A stretch of 47,275 nt of DNA from NCBI GenBank assembly GCA_017410375.1, contig JAFQQW010000042.1, positions 1 to 47,275 on the forward strand, read 5' to 3'. How positions within the stretch are numbered: the stretch's first letter is position 1; each line of letters opens with the position of its first letter. The translations under genes and the position numbers were made by a program. This document shows positions 24,281 through 34,695 of this stretch, piece by piece. Origin of the DNA: Clostridia bacterium (GTDB taxonomy: Bacteria > Bacillota > Clostridia > RGIG6154). The notes under the pieces were generated by a model. That model saw only the letters and a list, made by a program, of their open reading frames with translations. It was not told where the DNA came from and did no database searches.

Positions 24281-25301
24281 GGGGTGTCTCCTTTTTCTTT
24301 TTGGGCAGCATCATAAGGATAAGCGGAATCAAAAACGGAATCAGCCATAGAAACAGCCCTGCGTGCTTTAAAAAGGCTTGTCCTTCAGGATTTAAAAACG
24401 TAATTTCGCTGAACGCAATACAAAGCAAGGCAAGCGGTGTGCATAGGGGCTTCCGGTGTGGCGTCAAAAATGCTTTTTGGAACATTCTTGTGGCAAAAAA
24501 GAGCATGGATGAAAGATACAGCAGTCCCGAAAGGGTGTACAAAATTAAAAACAAGCCGTCGCTTCTGCCAAACAAGCCTGTCTGCATAACGGTAAAAACG
24601 GCGGGCAAGGTGCGTGACGTGTCTGTAAGCAGGGTGGCACCGATGACAAACAGATACAAAAGGGCAGAAATGAACAAGGAAGGAAATGCAACGGCAGAAA
24701 TGTTCCCGTTGTAATCCTCGGTCAGATAAAACAAAATCAGAATTTCAAACAGCGAGGAAAGCATAAAAATACCGCTTACAAATGTTTCGGACACGCCTTT
24801 CCCGAAAAAGGGAAACAGGTTGAAAAACGAAAATTTCTTAAGGTGCAGGGCAAGCAGAAACAAAAGTACACCGAACAGAATGGGTACAAAAAAGCCGTTG
24901 GTTTTGCCGATGCTTTGTATACCGCCCTTTGCGCAGACAATCATACCAAGCCCGAAGGGGATTGCCAGGAATAAAAAGGGGGAGCGGGGGAATGCCAGAA
25001 GCTTTAAAAAGTAGATGAGCAGGCTTAAGTTTACGGTACAGCAAAACAGGGTCAGAAGCAGAGCGGTAAAATGAAACAGGCGCTTTAAAAAAGAGGATGG
25101 CATCAGAGAAAAGAGATTGCTGTCTGTTCTTTTTTTAAAAAACAGAAAAAACAGAAGTGCGATTGCGTAAATCATCAGTACGGTTAAAAGCGAAGCACTG
25201 CCTGCGTTTTCAATGAAAAATGAGGGGGTTAATAAAAACAGCTTACAGCAAAGCAGATTTACGGTAAGAGAAACCGCCTCGAAACGGGATATTTTTTGCA
25301 T
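24273..25301 (-). CDS. gerAB: Spore germination permease, GerAB family
   Basis: A 342-residue integral membrane protein with about ten membrane helices, of the APC-like GerAB/YndE family that binds the germinant and moves ions across the spore inner membrane. Typical features are the N-terminal RFEAVSLTVNLLCCKLFLL helix and the FKGISFFNLFPFFGKG-like loop mid-protein. ATG 25301 follows GGTGG and overlaps the gerAA stop by one base (TAATG); a GTG at 25313 is less likely. Confidence 0.92.
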   Translation of the reverse strand: MQKISRFEAVSLTVNLLCCKLFLLTPSFFIENAGSASLLTVLMIYAIALLFFLFFKKRTDSNLFSLMPSSFLKRLFHFTALLLTLFCCTVNLSLLIYFLKLLAFPRSPFLFLAIPFGLGMIVCAKGGIQSIGKTNGFFVPILFGVLLFLLALHLKKFSFFNLFPFFGKGVSETFVSGIFMLSSLFEILILFYLTEDYNGNISAVAFPSLFISALLYLFVIGATLLTDTSRTLPAVFTVMQTGLFGRSDGLFLILYTLSGLLYLSSMLFFATRMFQKAFLTPHRKPLCTPLALLCIAFSEITFLNPEGQAFLKHAGLFLWLIPFLIPLILMMLPKKKKETPHV

Positions 25302-26923
25302 TATTCCACCCACTTTCTGCTGATTTTTGCCTGCAATTCGGTTTGTTGTGCCTGCACATAGCTGTGTCGACTTTCTTTTTTCCAGGCAGGCGGTTGGAAC
25401 AAAAAGGATAAAAGGCTTTTTTTGTCGTCACTTGCTAAGGTGGTAAAAAGAGAAACACCCAAGGATTTTACTTCGGAAAGGAGGGTTGCGTGCAAAAATA
25501 GCCCAGCAGTAATGCCCAAAAAGCCAAAGCTTGCGCCTAAAAGAATGTAGAGATAACGGGCAAAGCGGAAGGTAAAGTTTAAGGCGTAATTGGGCGTTGC
25601 AAACGAACCGATGCCCGTCAGCGAAACAATGATGATGGCAAGGGGACTCACTAAGTTTGCAGAAACTGCCGCCTGCCCCACAATCAGACCGCCGATGATA
25701 CCGACGGTTGAGCCGATGGGAGAGGGAACACGCAGGCTGGCTTCGCGGATAATGTCAAAGGCGATTTCCATCAGCAAAATCTCAAAAAGAGCCGAAAACG
25801 GAACCGATTCCCGCGCGGATTCTATGGCAAACAGCAAGTCGGGCGGAATCATTTCATGGTGAAAATTTACAATGGCAATATAAATGCCCGACAATAAAAA
25901 GGAAGAAAGGATGCCCAAAAGGCGGATTCCTTTCATTAAGTTTGCAAAGGGAAAACGGACATTCTGATCCTCGGGGCTGGTTAAAAATTCGGTAAATGCC
26001 ACCGGTGCGATCAGCGCAAAGGGACTGCCGTGCACAATGATGGCGACCTTTCCTTCCACCAGCGCGCTTGCAGTTTTGTCGGGACGTTCGGTGGTTAAAA
26101 ACTGCGGAGAAAGGGCAAAGGAAGCATCTTCGATAAATTGCTCCACTTCGCCTGCCTGATACACAAAGTCGGCATCAATGCTTCTAAGCCTGCGTTTCAT
26201 TTCTTTAACCAGAGACATATTGGTTACGTTTTTAATATAAAGCAATGCGCAGGGAGTCTTGCTTTGTTTTCCTAAAGAAAGGGTTTCGCATACTAAATTT
26301 TCGTTTCTTAAATTTTTGCGGATGAGTGCGGTGTTGACCTTGAAATTTTCGTTAAAGCCCTCGTGGGGACCGTAGATGACATGCTCGGTGATGGGAGAAT
26401 CAATACCACGGCGTTCCCAACCTTTGACGTCTACCGAAAATGCCGAAGAAAAGCCTTCTACAAAAACCAGGCAGTTTCCCATGTTCACTTCGCTGAAAAC
26501 GTCTGCAAAGGTTTGCTTTTGGGTGACTTGGTTGTTCAGGAGCAGTTGGTCGTTTAATTTGTCAGGGGTGATGTCTGATTGGGGCAGAAGCATTAAAGGC
26601 GCTAAAATGTGGTTGCCGATGCTGTCGTCCCGAACTAAGCCTTCCACAAACAGTAAAAAGGCTTTTTTGGATTGGCCGATTAAAAATTCGCGCACCTTTA
26701 TATCGCTGTTTTGAGGCAGGGAATAAACCGCTCGGATAAAGGTCAGATTTTCGGCACAGCTTAAGAAAATATTTTGTGCTAAATCAGGCTCTTCAGGCGG
26801 TGCCTCAGGGGCTTTGGGAACAAAATCGGTTTTGGGTGTTTCAGGGGTGTAACGAAACAGTTTTTTAAAAAAATTAGATGTTTTCATGTCCTTAGTATTT
26901 GAAAAGGCGGTAATTTTATACAT
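25301..26923 (-). CDS. gerAA: Spore germination receptor subunit, GerAA family
   Basis: A protein of about 540 residues. The cytoplasmic N-terminal half has the GerA signature DFVYQAGEVEQFIEDASFALSPQ and SALVEGKVAIIVHGSP. The C-terminal half has five or six membrane helices (GIRLLGILSSFLLSGIYIAI; PIGSTVGIIGGLIVGQAAV). It forms the scaffold and probable ion pore of the receptor. The start is uncertain: ATG 26923 (weak AAGAG) is listed; ATG 26887 (MKTSNFFKKLF) lies too close to its AAGGA. It is first of the gerAA-AB-AC operon and diverges from sipL. Confidence 0.93.
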   Translation of the reverse strand: MYKITAFSNTKDMKTSNFFKKLFRYTPETPKTDFVPKAPEAPPEEPDLAQNIFLSCAENLTFIRAVYSLPQNSDIKVREFLIGQSKKAFLLFVEGLVRDDSIGNHILAPLMLLPQSDITPDKLNDQLLLNNQVTQKQTFADVFSEVNMGNCLVFVEGFSSAFSVDVKGWERRGIDSPITEHVIYGPHEGFNENFKVNTALIRKNLRNENLVCETLSLGKQSKTPCALLYIKNVTNMSLVKEMKRRLRSIDADFVYQAGEVEQFIEDASFALSPQFLTTERPDKTASALVEGKVAIIVHGSPFALIAPVAFTEFLTSPEDQNVRFPFANLMKGIRLLGILSSFLLSGIYIAIVNFHHEMIPPDLLFAIESARESVPFSALFEILLMEIAFDIIREASLRVPSPIGSTVGIIGGLIVGQAAVSANLVSPLAIIIVSLTGIGSFATPNYALNFTFRFARYLYILLGASFGFLGITAGLFLHATLLSEVKSLGVSLFTTLASDDKKSLLSFLFQPPAWKKESRHSYVQAQQTELQAKISRKWVE

Positions 26924-26976
26924 AAAAGAATCTCTTTGCGCATAGGATGGAACAGAAAACGAACGGAGGAGAGAGC

Positions 26977-28506
26977 ATGGACATGAAAAAAGACGAAATT
27001 TTATATCAGGCGGTGGCGGGAAACGGGAAAACGGGTGTGTCGCAGGAGATGGACATGACGTTGACGGAAGCGGATACCGAGCTTGAAAAGGTTTTGCGGA
27101 CAGAAGCAACCGTAACGGTAAACAGTACCGAAGTGCAAAAGGATAAGGTTATGGTACAGGGCATAGTGCATTGCTTTGTGCTTTGTCAAAATGCGGACGG
27201 AGATGTAAAACGGCTTTCGGGTGAGCAGGCGTTTACCGAGGCGGTGGATGTAAAGGGATGCGACACAGACTGCATTGCGATAACCGATACAGCGGTTCAA
27301 AAAGCAGATGCACGCATTGTAAATGGCAGAAAGGTAAGCGCAAGAGTGCACGCAGACATTGCGGTTTGCAGCTATAAAGAAGAAAGACAGGAGTTGGTTA
27401 CCGAAATTGAAGAGCAGGGCATAGAACAAAAAAGGCAACCCCTTTCGTTTATGCAAAGCTGTGGAGCGCATCAGAAACGGTTTGAAATCCGCGAGCAGGT
27501 AGAAATTGCAAACGAAAATCCGTCGGTTTACGAAATTTTGAGGGTGGACGGTAAAATCAGCACCGACGGGTATAGAATCGTAAACAACAAGGTGGTGGTC
27601 AAAGCGGATTTGAACGTGGTTATTTTGTATGTAAATGACGAAAACTATCAGCTTTGCACCGCATCGCTTTGTATTCCGTTTACCGAAATTTTTGAGGTGG
27701 ACGGCATCGAAGAGGATTGGCTGTTTCTGCAAAACATTGCAGTAGAAAGTATTCAGTTTGAATCGGAAGCCGATACAAAGGGCGAAATGCGCGTGCTGAA
27801 TATAAATTGCATGGCAAACGCAACCGCTAAAATGTTTAAACCGCAAACGATAGCCGTACTCAACGACTGCTACGGGGTACGACAGAATGTGGAAAAGGTG
27901 ACCGATCGCTTTTCGGTTTTCCGGCATGCGGGGGATTTAAGCGGTCAGACAGGCTTTAAAGGACAGATTGAACTCGGTGAGATGCCCAAGGTGGGGCAGG
28001 TGTTTTATTTAAGTGCCGAGCCTGAGGTGAAGCACACGACCGTTGAAAACGGCATGTGCGATATACAGGGAACGGTGAAAGTGCAGGTGCATTATATTAC
28101 GGAGGATGCTAAGCTGCCCCTCGCGGTGCTGGAAAAGGAGATTCCTTTTGCCGAGCGGTTTTCCTGCAGTGCAGAAAACGCAAAACCGGAACTTTTGGTG
28201 CAGGCAAGCGGAATCAGTTATACCTTAAACGGAGATTATGTGATTGATATCCGCGGAAATTTGGTGTTTACGGGTGTGTTACTCTCGGAAGAACCTGTGC
28301 AGGCGGTGCGTGCGGTATCCGTAACCGAGGCGGAAAATAAAAAGGATTTACCCTCGGTTACCATATGCTTTGCAAAGGACGGAGAAGGATTATGGGACGT
28401 GGCAAAGCGGTATTCCACATCGGTGCAGTCCATTATGGATGCAAACGGTATTCATGAAAACACTTCTCTTTCGGGCAGGCAGTTGATTGTACCCAAATAT
28501 AAATAA
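26977..28506 (+). CDS. sipL: SipL-like spore morphogenetic protein (DUF3794 + LysM)
   Basis: A 509-residue protein. Repeated beta-rich DUF3794/SPOCS domains fill the first 440 residues (for example VTVNSTEVQKDKVMVQGIVH), and a LysM domain ends the protein (DGEGLWDVAKRYSTSVQSIM...LIVPKYK). In Clostridioides difficile, SipL binds SpoIVA through this LysM and tethers the coat to the forespore; the same role is likely here. ATG 26977 is selected for GGAGGA six bases upstream. The gene diverges from gerAA across about 50 bases, so both probably use sporulation promoters; none was identified with confidence. Confidence 0.85.
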   Translation: MDMKKDEILYQAVAGNGKTGVSQEMDMTLTEADTELEKVLRTEATVTVNSTEVQKDKVMVQGIVHCFVLCQNADGDVKRLSGEQAFTEAVDVKGCDTDCIAITDTAVQKADARIVNGRKVSARVHADIAVCSYKEERQELVTEIEEQGIEQKRQPLSFMQSCGAHQKRFEIREQVEIANENPSVYEILRVDGKISTDGYRIVNNKVVVKADLNVVILYVNDENYQLCTASLCIPFTEIFEVDGIEEDWLFLQNIAVESIQFESEADTKGEMRVLNINCMANATAKMFKPQTIAVLNDCYGVRQNVEKVTDRFSVFRHAGDLSGQTGFKGQIELGEMPKVGQVFYLSAEPEVKHTTVENGMCDIQGTVKVQVHYITEDAKLPLAVLEKEIPFAERFSCSAENAKPELLVQASGISYTLNGDYVIDIRGNLVFTGVLLSEEPVQAVRAVSVTEAENKKDLPSVTICFAKDGEGLWDVAKRYSTSVQSIMDANGIHENTSLSGRQLIVPKYK

Positions 28507-28510
28507 GAAC

Positions 28511-28547
28511 AAGGCGTGAAAGCAAAGCTTTTCACGCCTTTAATTTT
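28511..28547 (+). terminator. Terminator after sipL
   Basis: AAGGCGTGAAA pairs with TTTCACGCCTT around a small loop, followed by TTAATTTT, five bases after the sipL stop. Confidence 0.8.
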
Positions 28548-28643
28548 ATCCGAATTTAAAGATTGTGTATCTGAATTTATATATACTTTTAGATTTAAAG
28601 TTTTTATAATAAAGATAAGAAAATAAAAAAAGGAGAGAGAAAT

Positions 28644-29699
28644 ATGAAAACAATAGCAGTTATCGGTTGCGGTAGAATTGCGGATGCTGCACATTTTCCG
28701 GCGTTTGAAAAAATTGATGGCGTGCGCATCAAATATGCCTGTGACCTGATTTTGGAAAAAGCAGAAGCAGCAAAAGCAAAATACACCAAAATTGAACAGT
28801 GTATTACAGATTATAACATTGCCTTGGCAGACGAGGAAGTGGAAGCGGTTTATGTACTTACCCCGAACTATGCGCACTACACCATAACCATGGATGCGTT
28901 AAAGGCGGGCAAGCATGTATTCTGTGAAAAGCCCATTACCGTAAACTATGATTTGTCCTGCGAAATGGCAGAAGCGGCAAACAAAGCAGGCAAGCTTTTA
29001 AATATTGGTGTTTGTAACCGTTATCATAAGTCGGTTGAAATGCTGGAAGAAATGAACAGACAGGGTAAATTCGGTAACATTTATCATGTTTACTGCTCTT
29101 TCCGCGCACATCGCTCCATTCCGGGACTCGGTGGTGCGTTCACCACAAAAGCGGAGTCGGGCGGTGGCGTTCTGATTGATTGGGGTGTGCATTACATGGA
29201 CTTGATTTTGTACATCTTAGGCGGTCCGAAGCTGGAAACTCTTACCTGTAACGCGTATAACGAAATGGCAAAGGATATGAAGAACTACAAATATACCAGC
29301 ATGTGGGCAGAAAATACCGCTGATGTTGAAAACGGTACCAATGATGTAGACGATTTTATTACCGGCTTTATCCGTACCGATAAGGCGTCCATTTCCTTTA
29401 ACGGTGCATGGGCACAGAATATTTTCAAAGGTGATACCTTTATTGATTTTATGGGTGATAAGGGCGGTGCGCGTCTGACTTACGGCGGTAAGTTTGAATT
29501 CTATGACGGTGAAACCCTGTCTACCATTATTCCCGAATACAATATTCCGAATATGTACGAAGAAGAAAATAAAGCATTCTTAAAAGCAATCGATACCGGC
29601 GAAAAGACTAAAACCCATATCGATAACATTTTAGAAAGTGCAAAGCTTCTTGACAGACTGTACAAGTCGGCAGACCTTAAAAAAGAAATCGAAGCCTAA
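28644..29699 (+). CDS. Gfo/Idh/MocA-family oxidoreductase
   Basis: A 351-residue NAD(P)-dependent sugar or inositol dehydrogenase-like enzyme of the cytoplasm. The Rossmann motif is IGCGRIADAAHFPAF near residue 7. EKPI (97-100, in FCEKPITV) is the family's catalytic lysine motif, and the C-terminal domain has DWGVHYMDLILYILG with the His expected at the active site. The exact substrate is unknown. A strong AGGAGAG site precedes ATG 28644, and a -10-like TATAAT lies at 28605-28610. It is a single gene between two terminators. Confidence 0.9.
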   Translation: MKTIAVIGCGRIADAAHFPAFEKIDGVRIKYACDLILEKAEAAKAKYTKIEQCITDYNIALADEEVEAVYVLTPNYAHYTITMDALKAGKHVFCEKPITVNYDLSCEMAEAANKAGKLLNIGVCNRYHKSVEMLEEMNRQGKFGNIYHVYCSFRAHRSIPGLGGAFTTKAESGGGVLIDWGVHYMDLILYILGGPKLETLTCNAYNEMAKDMKNYKYTSMWAENTADVENGTNDVDDFITGFIRTDKASISFNGAWAQNIFKGDTFIDFMGDKGGARLTYGGKFEFYDGETLSTIIPEYNIPNMYEEENKAFLKAIDTGEKTKTHIDNILESAKLLDRLYKSADLKKEIEA

Positions 29700-29706
29700 A
29701 AAAACA

Positions 29707-29736
29707 ACCCCGAGCAAACATGCTCGGGGTTACATT
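29707..29736. terminator. Terminator between converging oxidoreductase and rny
   Basis: A 10-bp stem ACCCCGAGCA/TGCTCGGGGT around AACA, with T-rich sequence on the plus side. It serves the plus-strand oxidoreductase and may also stop rny. Confidence 0.85.
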
Positions 29737-29737
29737 T

Positions 29738-31282
29738 TTATTTTGCGTAGTCGATTGCGCGGGTTTCGCGGATAACATTGACTTTAATCTGACCGGGATA
29801 TTCCAGTTCGCTTTCAATGCGCTTAACAATATCTCGTGCCAAAATGATTGAAGAATCATCGTCAATCTTTTCAGGCTTAACCATGATGCGGATTTCACGA
29901 CCTGCCTGGATTGCAAAGGAGTGGTCAACACCCTCAAAGGAGCATGCGATTTCTTCCAGTTTTTCCAGACGCTTGATGTAGGTTTCAATATTTTCTCTTC
30001 TTGCACCGGGACGGGCTGCGGAAATGGTATCTGCTGCCTGCACGATGAATGCAAGGGGAGTGGTGGGTTCAATGTCACCGTGGTGCGCATGAACCGCGTT
30101 GATGATTTCGGGGTTTTCCTTGTGCTTACGCAGGATATCCACACCGATTTCCACGTGTGAGCCTTCGATTTCATGGTCAACGGCTTTACCGATGTCATGA
30201 AGCAGACCTGCGCGCTTTGCGGTGGTGGTATCTAAACCAAGCTCATCTGCTAAGATACCCGAAAGGTGTGCGACTTCCATAGAATGCTTTAACACATTCT
30301 GACCGTAGCTGGTTCTGAATTTCAGTTTACCTAAAAGCTTAACAATATCGGGATGCAGACCGTGTACACCGGTTTCAAAGGTTGCTTTTTCGCCCTCTTC
30401 TTTAATGGTATTGTCTACGTCGCGTTTTGCACGCTCTACGGTTTCTTCGATTCTTGCGGGATGGATTCGACCGTCACCAATCAGCTTTTCAAGGGCAACA
30501 CGTGCCACTTCTCTGCGGATGGGGTCAAAGCCGGAAAGAACAACTGCTTCGGGGGTATCGTCGATAATCAAATCAACGCCGGTGAGCTGTTCAAGTGTAC
30601 GGATGTTACGGCCTTCACGACCGATGATTCTGCCCTTCATTTCATCAGACGGCAGGTTTACAACCGATACAACACTTTCTGCCACATGATCGGCAGAGCA
30701 TTTCTGAATTGCGGCACTTAAAATGTTGCGTGCGCGTTTTTCAGATTCGTCCTTGATGTTTCGTTCCACATCTTTAATCAGCATGGCTGCCTCATGTCTG
30801 ATTTCACTTTCCATGTTTTTCAGCAGATATTCCTTCGCTTCTGCGGCGGATAATCCAGACAACTTTTCTAAAATTTCAATTTCCTTTTTGAGTGTTTGTG
30901 CAACTTCTTCTTTAACTTCTTCCGCTTCTTTGATTTTTTTGTTTAAAGTTTCATCTTTCTTTTCGAGTGCATCTACCTTACGGTCAAGCGACTCTTCTTT
31001 TTGCTGAATTCTGCGTTCCTGACGCTGAATTTCACTTCTTCTTTCTTTGAGTTCTTTTTCCAGTTCTGCTTTCAATGCATGAGATTCTTCTTTTGCTTCT
31101 ACCAGAATTTCACGCTTTTTGTTTTCTGCGGCTTTCACAGCATCATTTACTAAGTTTTTAGCCTGTTCTTCAGCACTGCCGATCTCAGCTTCGGCAATCT
31201 TTTTTCTGTATACAACGCCTAAAACGAAAGCGATAATACTGCATACCACAGCAGCAACAACCGGGATAATCCAATCTAACAT
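29738..31282 (-). CDS. rny: Ribonuclease Y
   Basis: A 514-residue membrane-anchored endoribonuclease that starts mRNA decay. Order: N-terminal TM helix ([20 protein letters not shown]), long coiled coil (25-200), KH domain ([19 protein letters not shown]), HD domain with [10 protein letters not shown] and HDIGKAVDH metal ligands, and the conserved C-terminal end [22 protein letters not shown] 31282 is preferred over GTG 31294 because GGGAGGTG lies nine bases before it. Confidence 0.97.
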   Translation of the reverse strand: MLDWIIPVVAAVVCSIIAFVLGVVYRKKIAEAEIGSAEEQAKNLVNDAVKAAENKKREILVEAKEESHALKAELEKELKERRSEIQRQERRIQQKEESLDRKVDALEKKDETLNKKIKEAEEVKEEVAQTLKKEIEILEKLSGLSAAEAKEYLLKNMESEIRHEAAMLIKDVERNIKDESEKRARNILSAAIQKCSADHVAESVVSVVNLPSDEMKGRIIGREGRNIRTLEQLTGVDLIIDDTPEAVVLSGFDPIRREVARVALEKLIGDGRIHPARIEETVERAKRDVDNTIKEEGEKATFETGVHGLHPDIVKLLGKLKFRTSYGQNVLKHSMEVAHLSGILADELGLDTTTAKRAGLLHDIGKAVDHEIEGSHVEIGVDILRKHKENPEIINAVHAHHGDIEPTTPLAFIVQAADTISAARPGARRENIETYIKRLEKLEEIACSFEGVDHSFAIQAGREIRIMVKPEKIDDDSSIILARDIVKRIESELEYPGQIKVNVIRETRAIDYAK

Positions 31283-31412
31283 TATGTAGAACACCTCCCT
31301 GTTGTGTATTCATTAAAATGGTTTTATGGTCAATCAAAGAATTATTACACAAAACTACTATTTTAGTATACTATTTTTTTAAAACTATGTCAAGGTTTTT
31401 CTTCAATATTTA

Positions 31413-31441
31413 TTGATTTTTTTTTAAGAGTATGTTATACT
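31413..31441 (+). promoter_or_regulatory. Promoter of the fhs operon
   Basis: TTGATT (31413-31418), 17 bases, TATACT (31436-31441), about 45 bases before the fhs start. No riboswitch fits the short leader. Confidence 0.75.
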
Positions 31442-31485
31442 ATAAACTAATAAAATATGTTCGTGTAAAAAGGAGTGTGTGGTAA

Positions 31486-33156
31486 ATGAAAACTGATATC
31501 GAAATTGCGCAGAGCGCGAAAATGCTTCCGATTGGTGAAATTGCTAAAAAACTTGGTGTTTCGGAGGATGACCTGGAATACTACGGCAGATACAAAGCCA
31601 AAATCACCAATGATGTGCTTAAAAAACTGGAAAATAAAAAGGACGGTAAGCTGGTTTTGGTTACCGCCATCAACCCTACCCCTGCAGGGGAAGGAAAAAC
31701 CACCATTACGGTAGGGTTGGGGCAGGCAATGGAAAAAATCGGCAAAAAAGCAGTTATTGCATTGCGTGAGCCTTCCCTCGGACCTGTTATGGGTGTAAAG
31801 GGCGGTGCGGCAGGCGGCGGTTATTCGCAGGTTGTGCCGATGGAAGATATCAATCTCCATTTCACCGGTGATTTTCATGCCATTACTGCGGCGAACAATC
31901 TGCTGTCTGCGGCAATTGACAACCACATTCATCAGGGCAACGCGTTAAACATTGACGTGCGCAGAATTGTATTTAAGAGAGTTTTAGACTGCAATGACAG
32001 AGCGCTTCGCAGTGTGGTTGTAGGTCTTGGCGGTAAAGTCAACGGCATTCCGCGTGAGGATGGCTTTATGATTACCGTAGCTTCCGAAATTATGGCGATT
32101 TTGTGTCTGGCAACCGACCTTATGGATTTGAAGGCAAGACTTGGCAGAATCGTAATCGGCTATACATACGATGATAAGCCGGTAACCTGTGAACAAATCG
32201 GTGTTGCAGGTGCGATGACCATGCTTTTGAAGGACGCGGTTAAGCCCAATCTGGTACAGACGTTGGAAAACACACCCTGCATTATTCATGGCGGTCCTTT
32301 TGCGAACATTGCCCATGGCTGTAACAGTATTTTGGCAACCAAAACCGCATTAAAGCTTGCGGACTACTGCATTACCGAAGCAGGCTTCGGGGCAGACTTA
32401 GGTGCCGAAAAATTCTTGAACATCAAATGCCGTTACGGCAACTTAAAGCCGGATGCGGTTGTGCTTGTGGCAACTATCCGCGCACTTAAATACAATGGCG
32501 GTGTGAAGAAAGAGGATTTAAAAGAACCCAATGTTGAGGCTTTGAAAAAAGGCGTATGTAACCTGGAAAAGCATATTGAAAACATCCAGAAATACGGCTT
32601 GCCGCTGATTGTCGCCATCAATGCGTTTGATACCGACAGCGCGGAAGAAAATCAGGTGATTTATGATACCTGTGCAAAGCATGGCGTTAAATGCGTTTTA
32701 GCATCCGTTTTTGCAAACGGCGGCGAGGGTGGCAAGGAGTTGGCAACCGCACTTTGCGATTTGTTGGACAACGAGCCTTCCAATTTCAGATTCCTGTATG
32801 ACGAAAAGGAATCTATCCCTACAAAGATTGAGACCATTGCAAAAGAAATTTACGGCGCAAGCGGTGTACAGTTTACCGCAGAAGCAAAGAAAATGCTGAA
32901 AACCTTAGAGGATATGGGAATGGACAAGCTTCCCGTTTGTATGGCAAAAACACAGTATTCTCTTTCGGATGACCAGACAAAACTGGGCAGACCCGAAAAC
33001 TTTGATATTACGGTGCGTGAGCTTCGTCTTTCTGCAGGGGCAGGCTTTATCGTAGCCCTTACCGGCAGTATCATGGTTATGCCCGGGCTTCCGAAAGTGC
33101 CTGCCGCAAACAAAATCGATATTGACGCGGACGGCAATATTACAGGATTATTCTAA
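31486..33156 (+). CDS. fhs: Formate-tetrahydrofolate ligase
   Basis: A 556-residue enzyme that makes 10-formyl-THF from formate, THF and ATP; in anaerobes it feeds the Wood-Ljungdahl methyl branch or purine synthesis. The P-loop ([19 protein letters not shown]) lies at about 64-82. Other family blocks are [25 protein letters not shown] and the FTGDFHAI segment. AAGGAG precedes the ATG. It heads a nine-gene plus-strand run; tsaE follows one base after its stop. Confidence 0.98.
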   Translation: MKTDIEIAQSAKMLPIGEIAKKLGVSEDDLEYYGRYKAKITNDVLKKLENKKDGKLVLVTAINPTPAGEGKTTITVGLGQAMEKIGKKAVIALREPSLGPVMGVKGGAAGGGYSQVVPMEDINLHFTGDFHAITAANNLLSAAIDNHIHQGNALNIDVRRIVFKRVLDCNDRALRSVVVGLGGKVNGIPREDGFMITVASEIMAILCLATDLMDLKARLGRIVIGYTYDDKPVTCEQIGVAGAMTMLLKDAVKPNLVQTLENTPCIIHGGPFANIAHGCNSILATKTALKLADYCITEAGFGADLGAEKFLNIKCRYGNLKPDAVVLVATIRALKYNGGVKKEDLKEPNVEALKKGVCNLEKHIENIQKYGLPLIVAINAFDTDSAEENQVIYDTCAKHGVKCVLASVFANGGEGGKELATALCDLLDNEPSNFRFLYDEKESIPTKIETIAKEIYGASGVQFTAEAKKMLKTLEDMGMDKLPVCMAKTQYSLSDDQTKLGRPENFDITVRELRLSAGAGFIVALTGSIMVMPGLPKVPAANKIDIDADGNITGLF

Positions 33157-33157
33157 G

Positions 33158-33568
33158 ATGATGGAATTTTACAGCAAAAGCGATATGGAAACCCGCTCCA
33201 TAGCAGAGGGGTTTGCGAAAAACTTAAAAGCAGGAGATGTGGTTTGCCTCACCGGAGATTTAGGTGCAGGCAAAACCACTTTTACCAAAGGGATTGCAAC
33301 GGCTTTGCAGGTGCCTTATGAGCCCACAAGTCCCACCTTCAACATTGTAAACGTGTATGAGGGAAATACAGACTTGTATCATTTTGACCTGTATCGCTTG
33401 CAGGAAACAGAGGATTTGTACAGCATTGATTTTGACAGCTATCTGTTCGGGGATGGCATTTTGGTGATTGAGTGGCCGGAGATTGCATACCCCTTGCTGG
33501 ATAAATATTACAGTGTACACTTGACCTATGACGGGGAAAACCGCAAAATTGAAATCACGGAGGTGTGA
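33158..33568 (+). CDS. tsaE: t6A threonylcarbamoylation ATPase TsaE
   Basis: A 136-residue P-loop ATPase of the t6A complex. Walker A is GDLGAGKTTF, followed by SPTFNIVNVYEG and YHFDLYRL, both diagnostic. It regulates TsaB-TsaD in adding threonylcarbamoyl to A37 of ANN-decoding tRNAs. Two ATGs are possible (33158, 33161); the first is listed. It overlaps the leader of tsaB closely. Confidence 0.96.
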   Translation: MMEFYSKSDMETRSIAEGFAKNLKAGDVVCLTGDLGAGKTTFTKGIATALQVPYEPTSPTFNIVNVYEGNTDLYHFDLYRLQETEDLYSIDFDSYLFGDGILVIEWPEIAYPLLDKYYSVHLTYDGENRKIEITEV

Positions 33569-33570
33569 GC

Positions 33571-34233
33571 ATGAAGGTTCTTGCAATGGATACCGCGACC
33601 AAAGCGGCAACAGTAGCTGTGACCGAGGACGGAAAGCTTTTGGGAGAAGTTACTTTAAATTTGAATAAACCCCATTCCCAAAAGGTGATGCCTTTGATTG
33701 AAGGCTTACTTTCGGAATTAGAACTTAAGGCTTCTGATATCGACCTTTTTGCCTGCGCCAACGGACCCGGGTCCTTTACGGGGCTCAGAATCGGTGTTGC
33801 GGCGGTGCAGGGACTTGCGACCTCGGTGAATAAGCAGTGCGCAGGCGTTTCTACGTTAGAGGCAATGGCATATAATTACACTAAAATTACCGATATGTGC
33901 GTGTGTCCCGTGCTGGATGCAAAGCGCGAACAGCTGTATTACGCGCTGTATAAGGGCGATAAGGTGATTATTGCACCCTCGTTGGAAACGGTGGACAATG
34001 TGCTCGGACAGCTGGCGTGCCTTGGGAAGCCCGTGCTTTTTGTTGGGGATGCGGTTTCGGTATATGCGGAGAAAATCCAAAAGGCTTTGCCTGATGCAAA
34101 GCTTGCACCTGAGGTGTTTAACGTAAATTATGCATATCATGTGGCAACCCTTGCACAAAGCAAGGTGGATGCGGGTGTAGAAGCAAAAGCAAATCCGGAA
34201 TATCTGATGAAATCATATGTAGATAAGGAGTAA
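33571..34233 (+). CDS. tsaB: t6A threonylcarbamoylation subunit TsaB
   Basis: A 220-residue ASKHA-fold partner of TsaD. KVLAMDTATKAATVAV opens the first domain; HSQKVMPLIEGLL and GPGSFTGLRIGVAAVQGLA are typical. It lacks the metal site of TsaD and acts as its platform. ATG 33571 uses GGAGGTG within the end of tsaE; the stop of tsaE lies two bases upstream. Confidence 0.96.
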   Translation: MKVLAMDTATKAATVAVTEDGKLLGEVTLNLNKPHSQKVMPLIEGLLSELELKASDIDLFACANGPGSFTGLRIGVAAVQGLATSVNKQCAGVSTLEAMAYNYTKITDMCVCPVLDAKREQLYYALYKGDKVIIAPSLETVDNVLGQLACLGKPVLFVGDAVSVYAEKIQKALPDAKLAPEVFNVNYAYHVATLAQSKVDAGVEAKANPEYLMKSYVDKE

Positions 34234-34239
34234 AGAATT

Positions 34240-34677
34240 ATGGCAATTGCAATCGGTAGTGATCATGGCGGTTTTGAATTAAAAAACGAAATTAAAAAAC
34301 ATCTGGAGGATTTAGGTCTTGCGGTGCAGGATTTCGGCACATACACAAAAGACTCGGTGGATTATCCGGATATTGCAGAAGCAGTTTGCGTGCCCGTTGC
34401 GGCAGGCGCATTTGAATTTGGTGTGTTGGTTTGCGGAACCGGTATCGGTATTTCCATTGCGGCAAACAAAGTAAACGGCATCCGTGCAGCGCATTGTACA
34501 GATGCATACAGCGCGGCAAAGGCAAAGGAACACAACAATGCCAATGTAATCTGCCTGGGTGGCAGAATCACAGGTGTGGATTTAGCACTTACCATTGTGG
34601 ATGCATATCTGAATGCTGAATTTGAAGGTGGCAGACACCAGAACCGTGTAGACAAAATTATGGCTCTGGAAAAATAA
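34240..34677 (+). CDS. rpiB: Ribose-5-phosphate isomerase B
   Basis: A 145-residue enzyme of the RpiB/LacAB family interconverting ribose-5-phosphate and ribulose-5-phosphate. SDHGGFELKNEI begins the active site, and VLVCGTGIGISIAANKV carries the catalytic Cys (Cys65). AAGGAG precedes the ATG. Allose-6-phosphate isomerase activity is also known in the family. It lies inside the t6A operon without obvious functional connection. Confidence 0.95.
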   Translation: MAIAIGSDHGGFELKNEIKKHLEDLGLAVQDFGTYTKDSVDYPDIAEAVCVPVAAGAFEFGVLVCGTGIGISIAANKVNGIRAAHCTDAYSAAKAKEHNNANVICLGGRITGVDLALTIVDAYLNAEFEGGRHQNRVDKIMALEK

Positions 34678-34695
34678 AAATATAGGAGAAAAAAG

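Noticed and set aside
27001-27927. A 308-codon minus-strand open frame inside sipL
   Set aside because: Rich in His, Phe, Cys and Asn as an antisense shadow of DUF3794 codons, with no ribosome site or family pattern.
29677-30198. A 173-codon frame within rny
   Set aside because: Same-strand out-of-frame shadow of a well-recognised gene, with a biased Ser/Thr composition.
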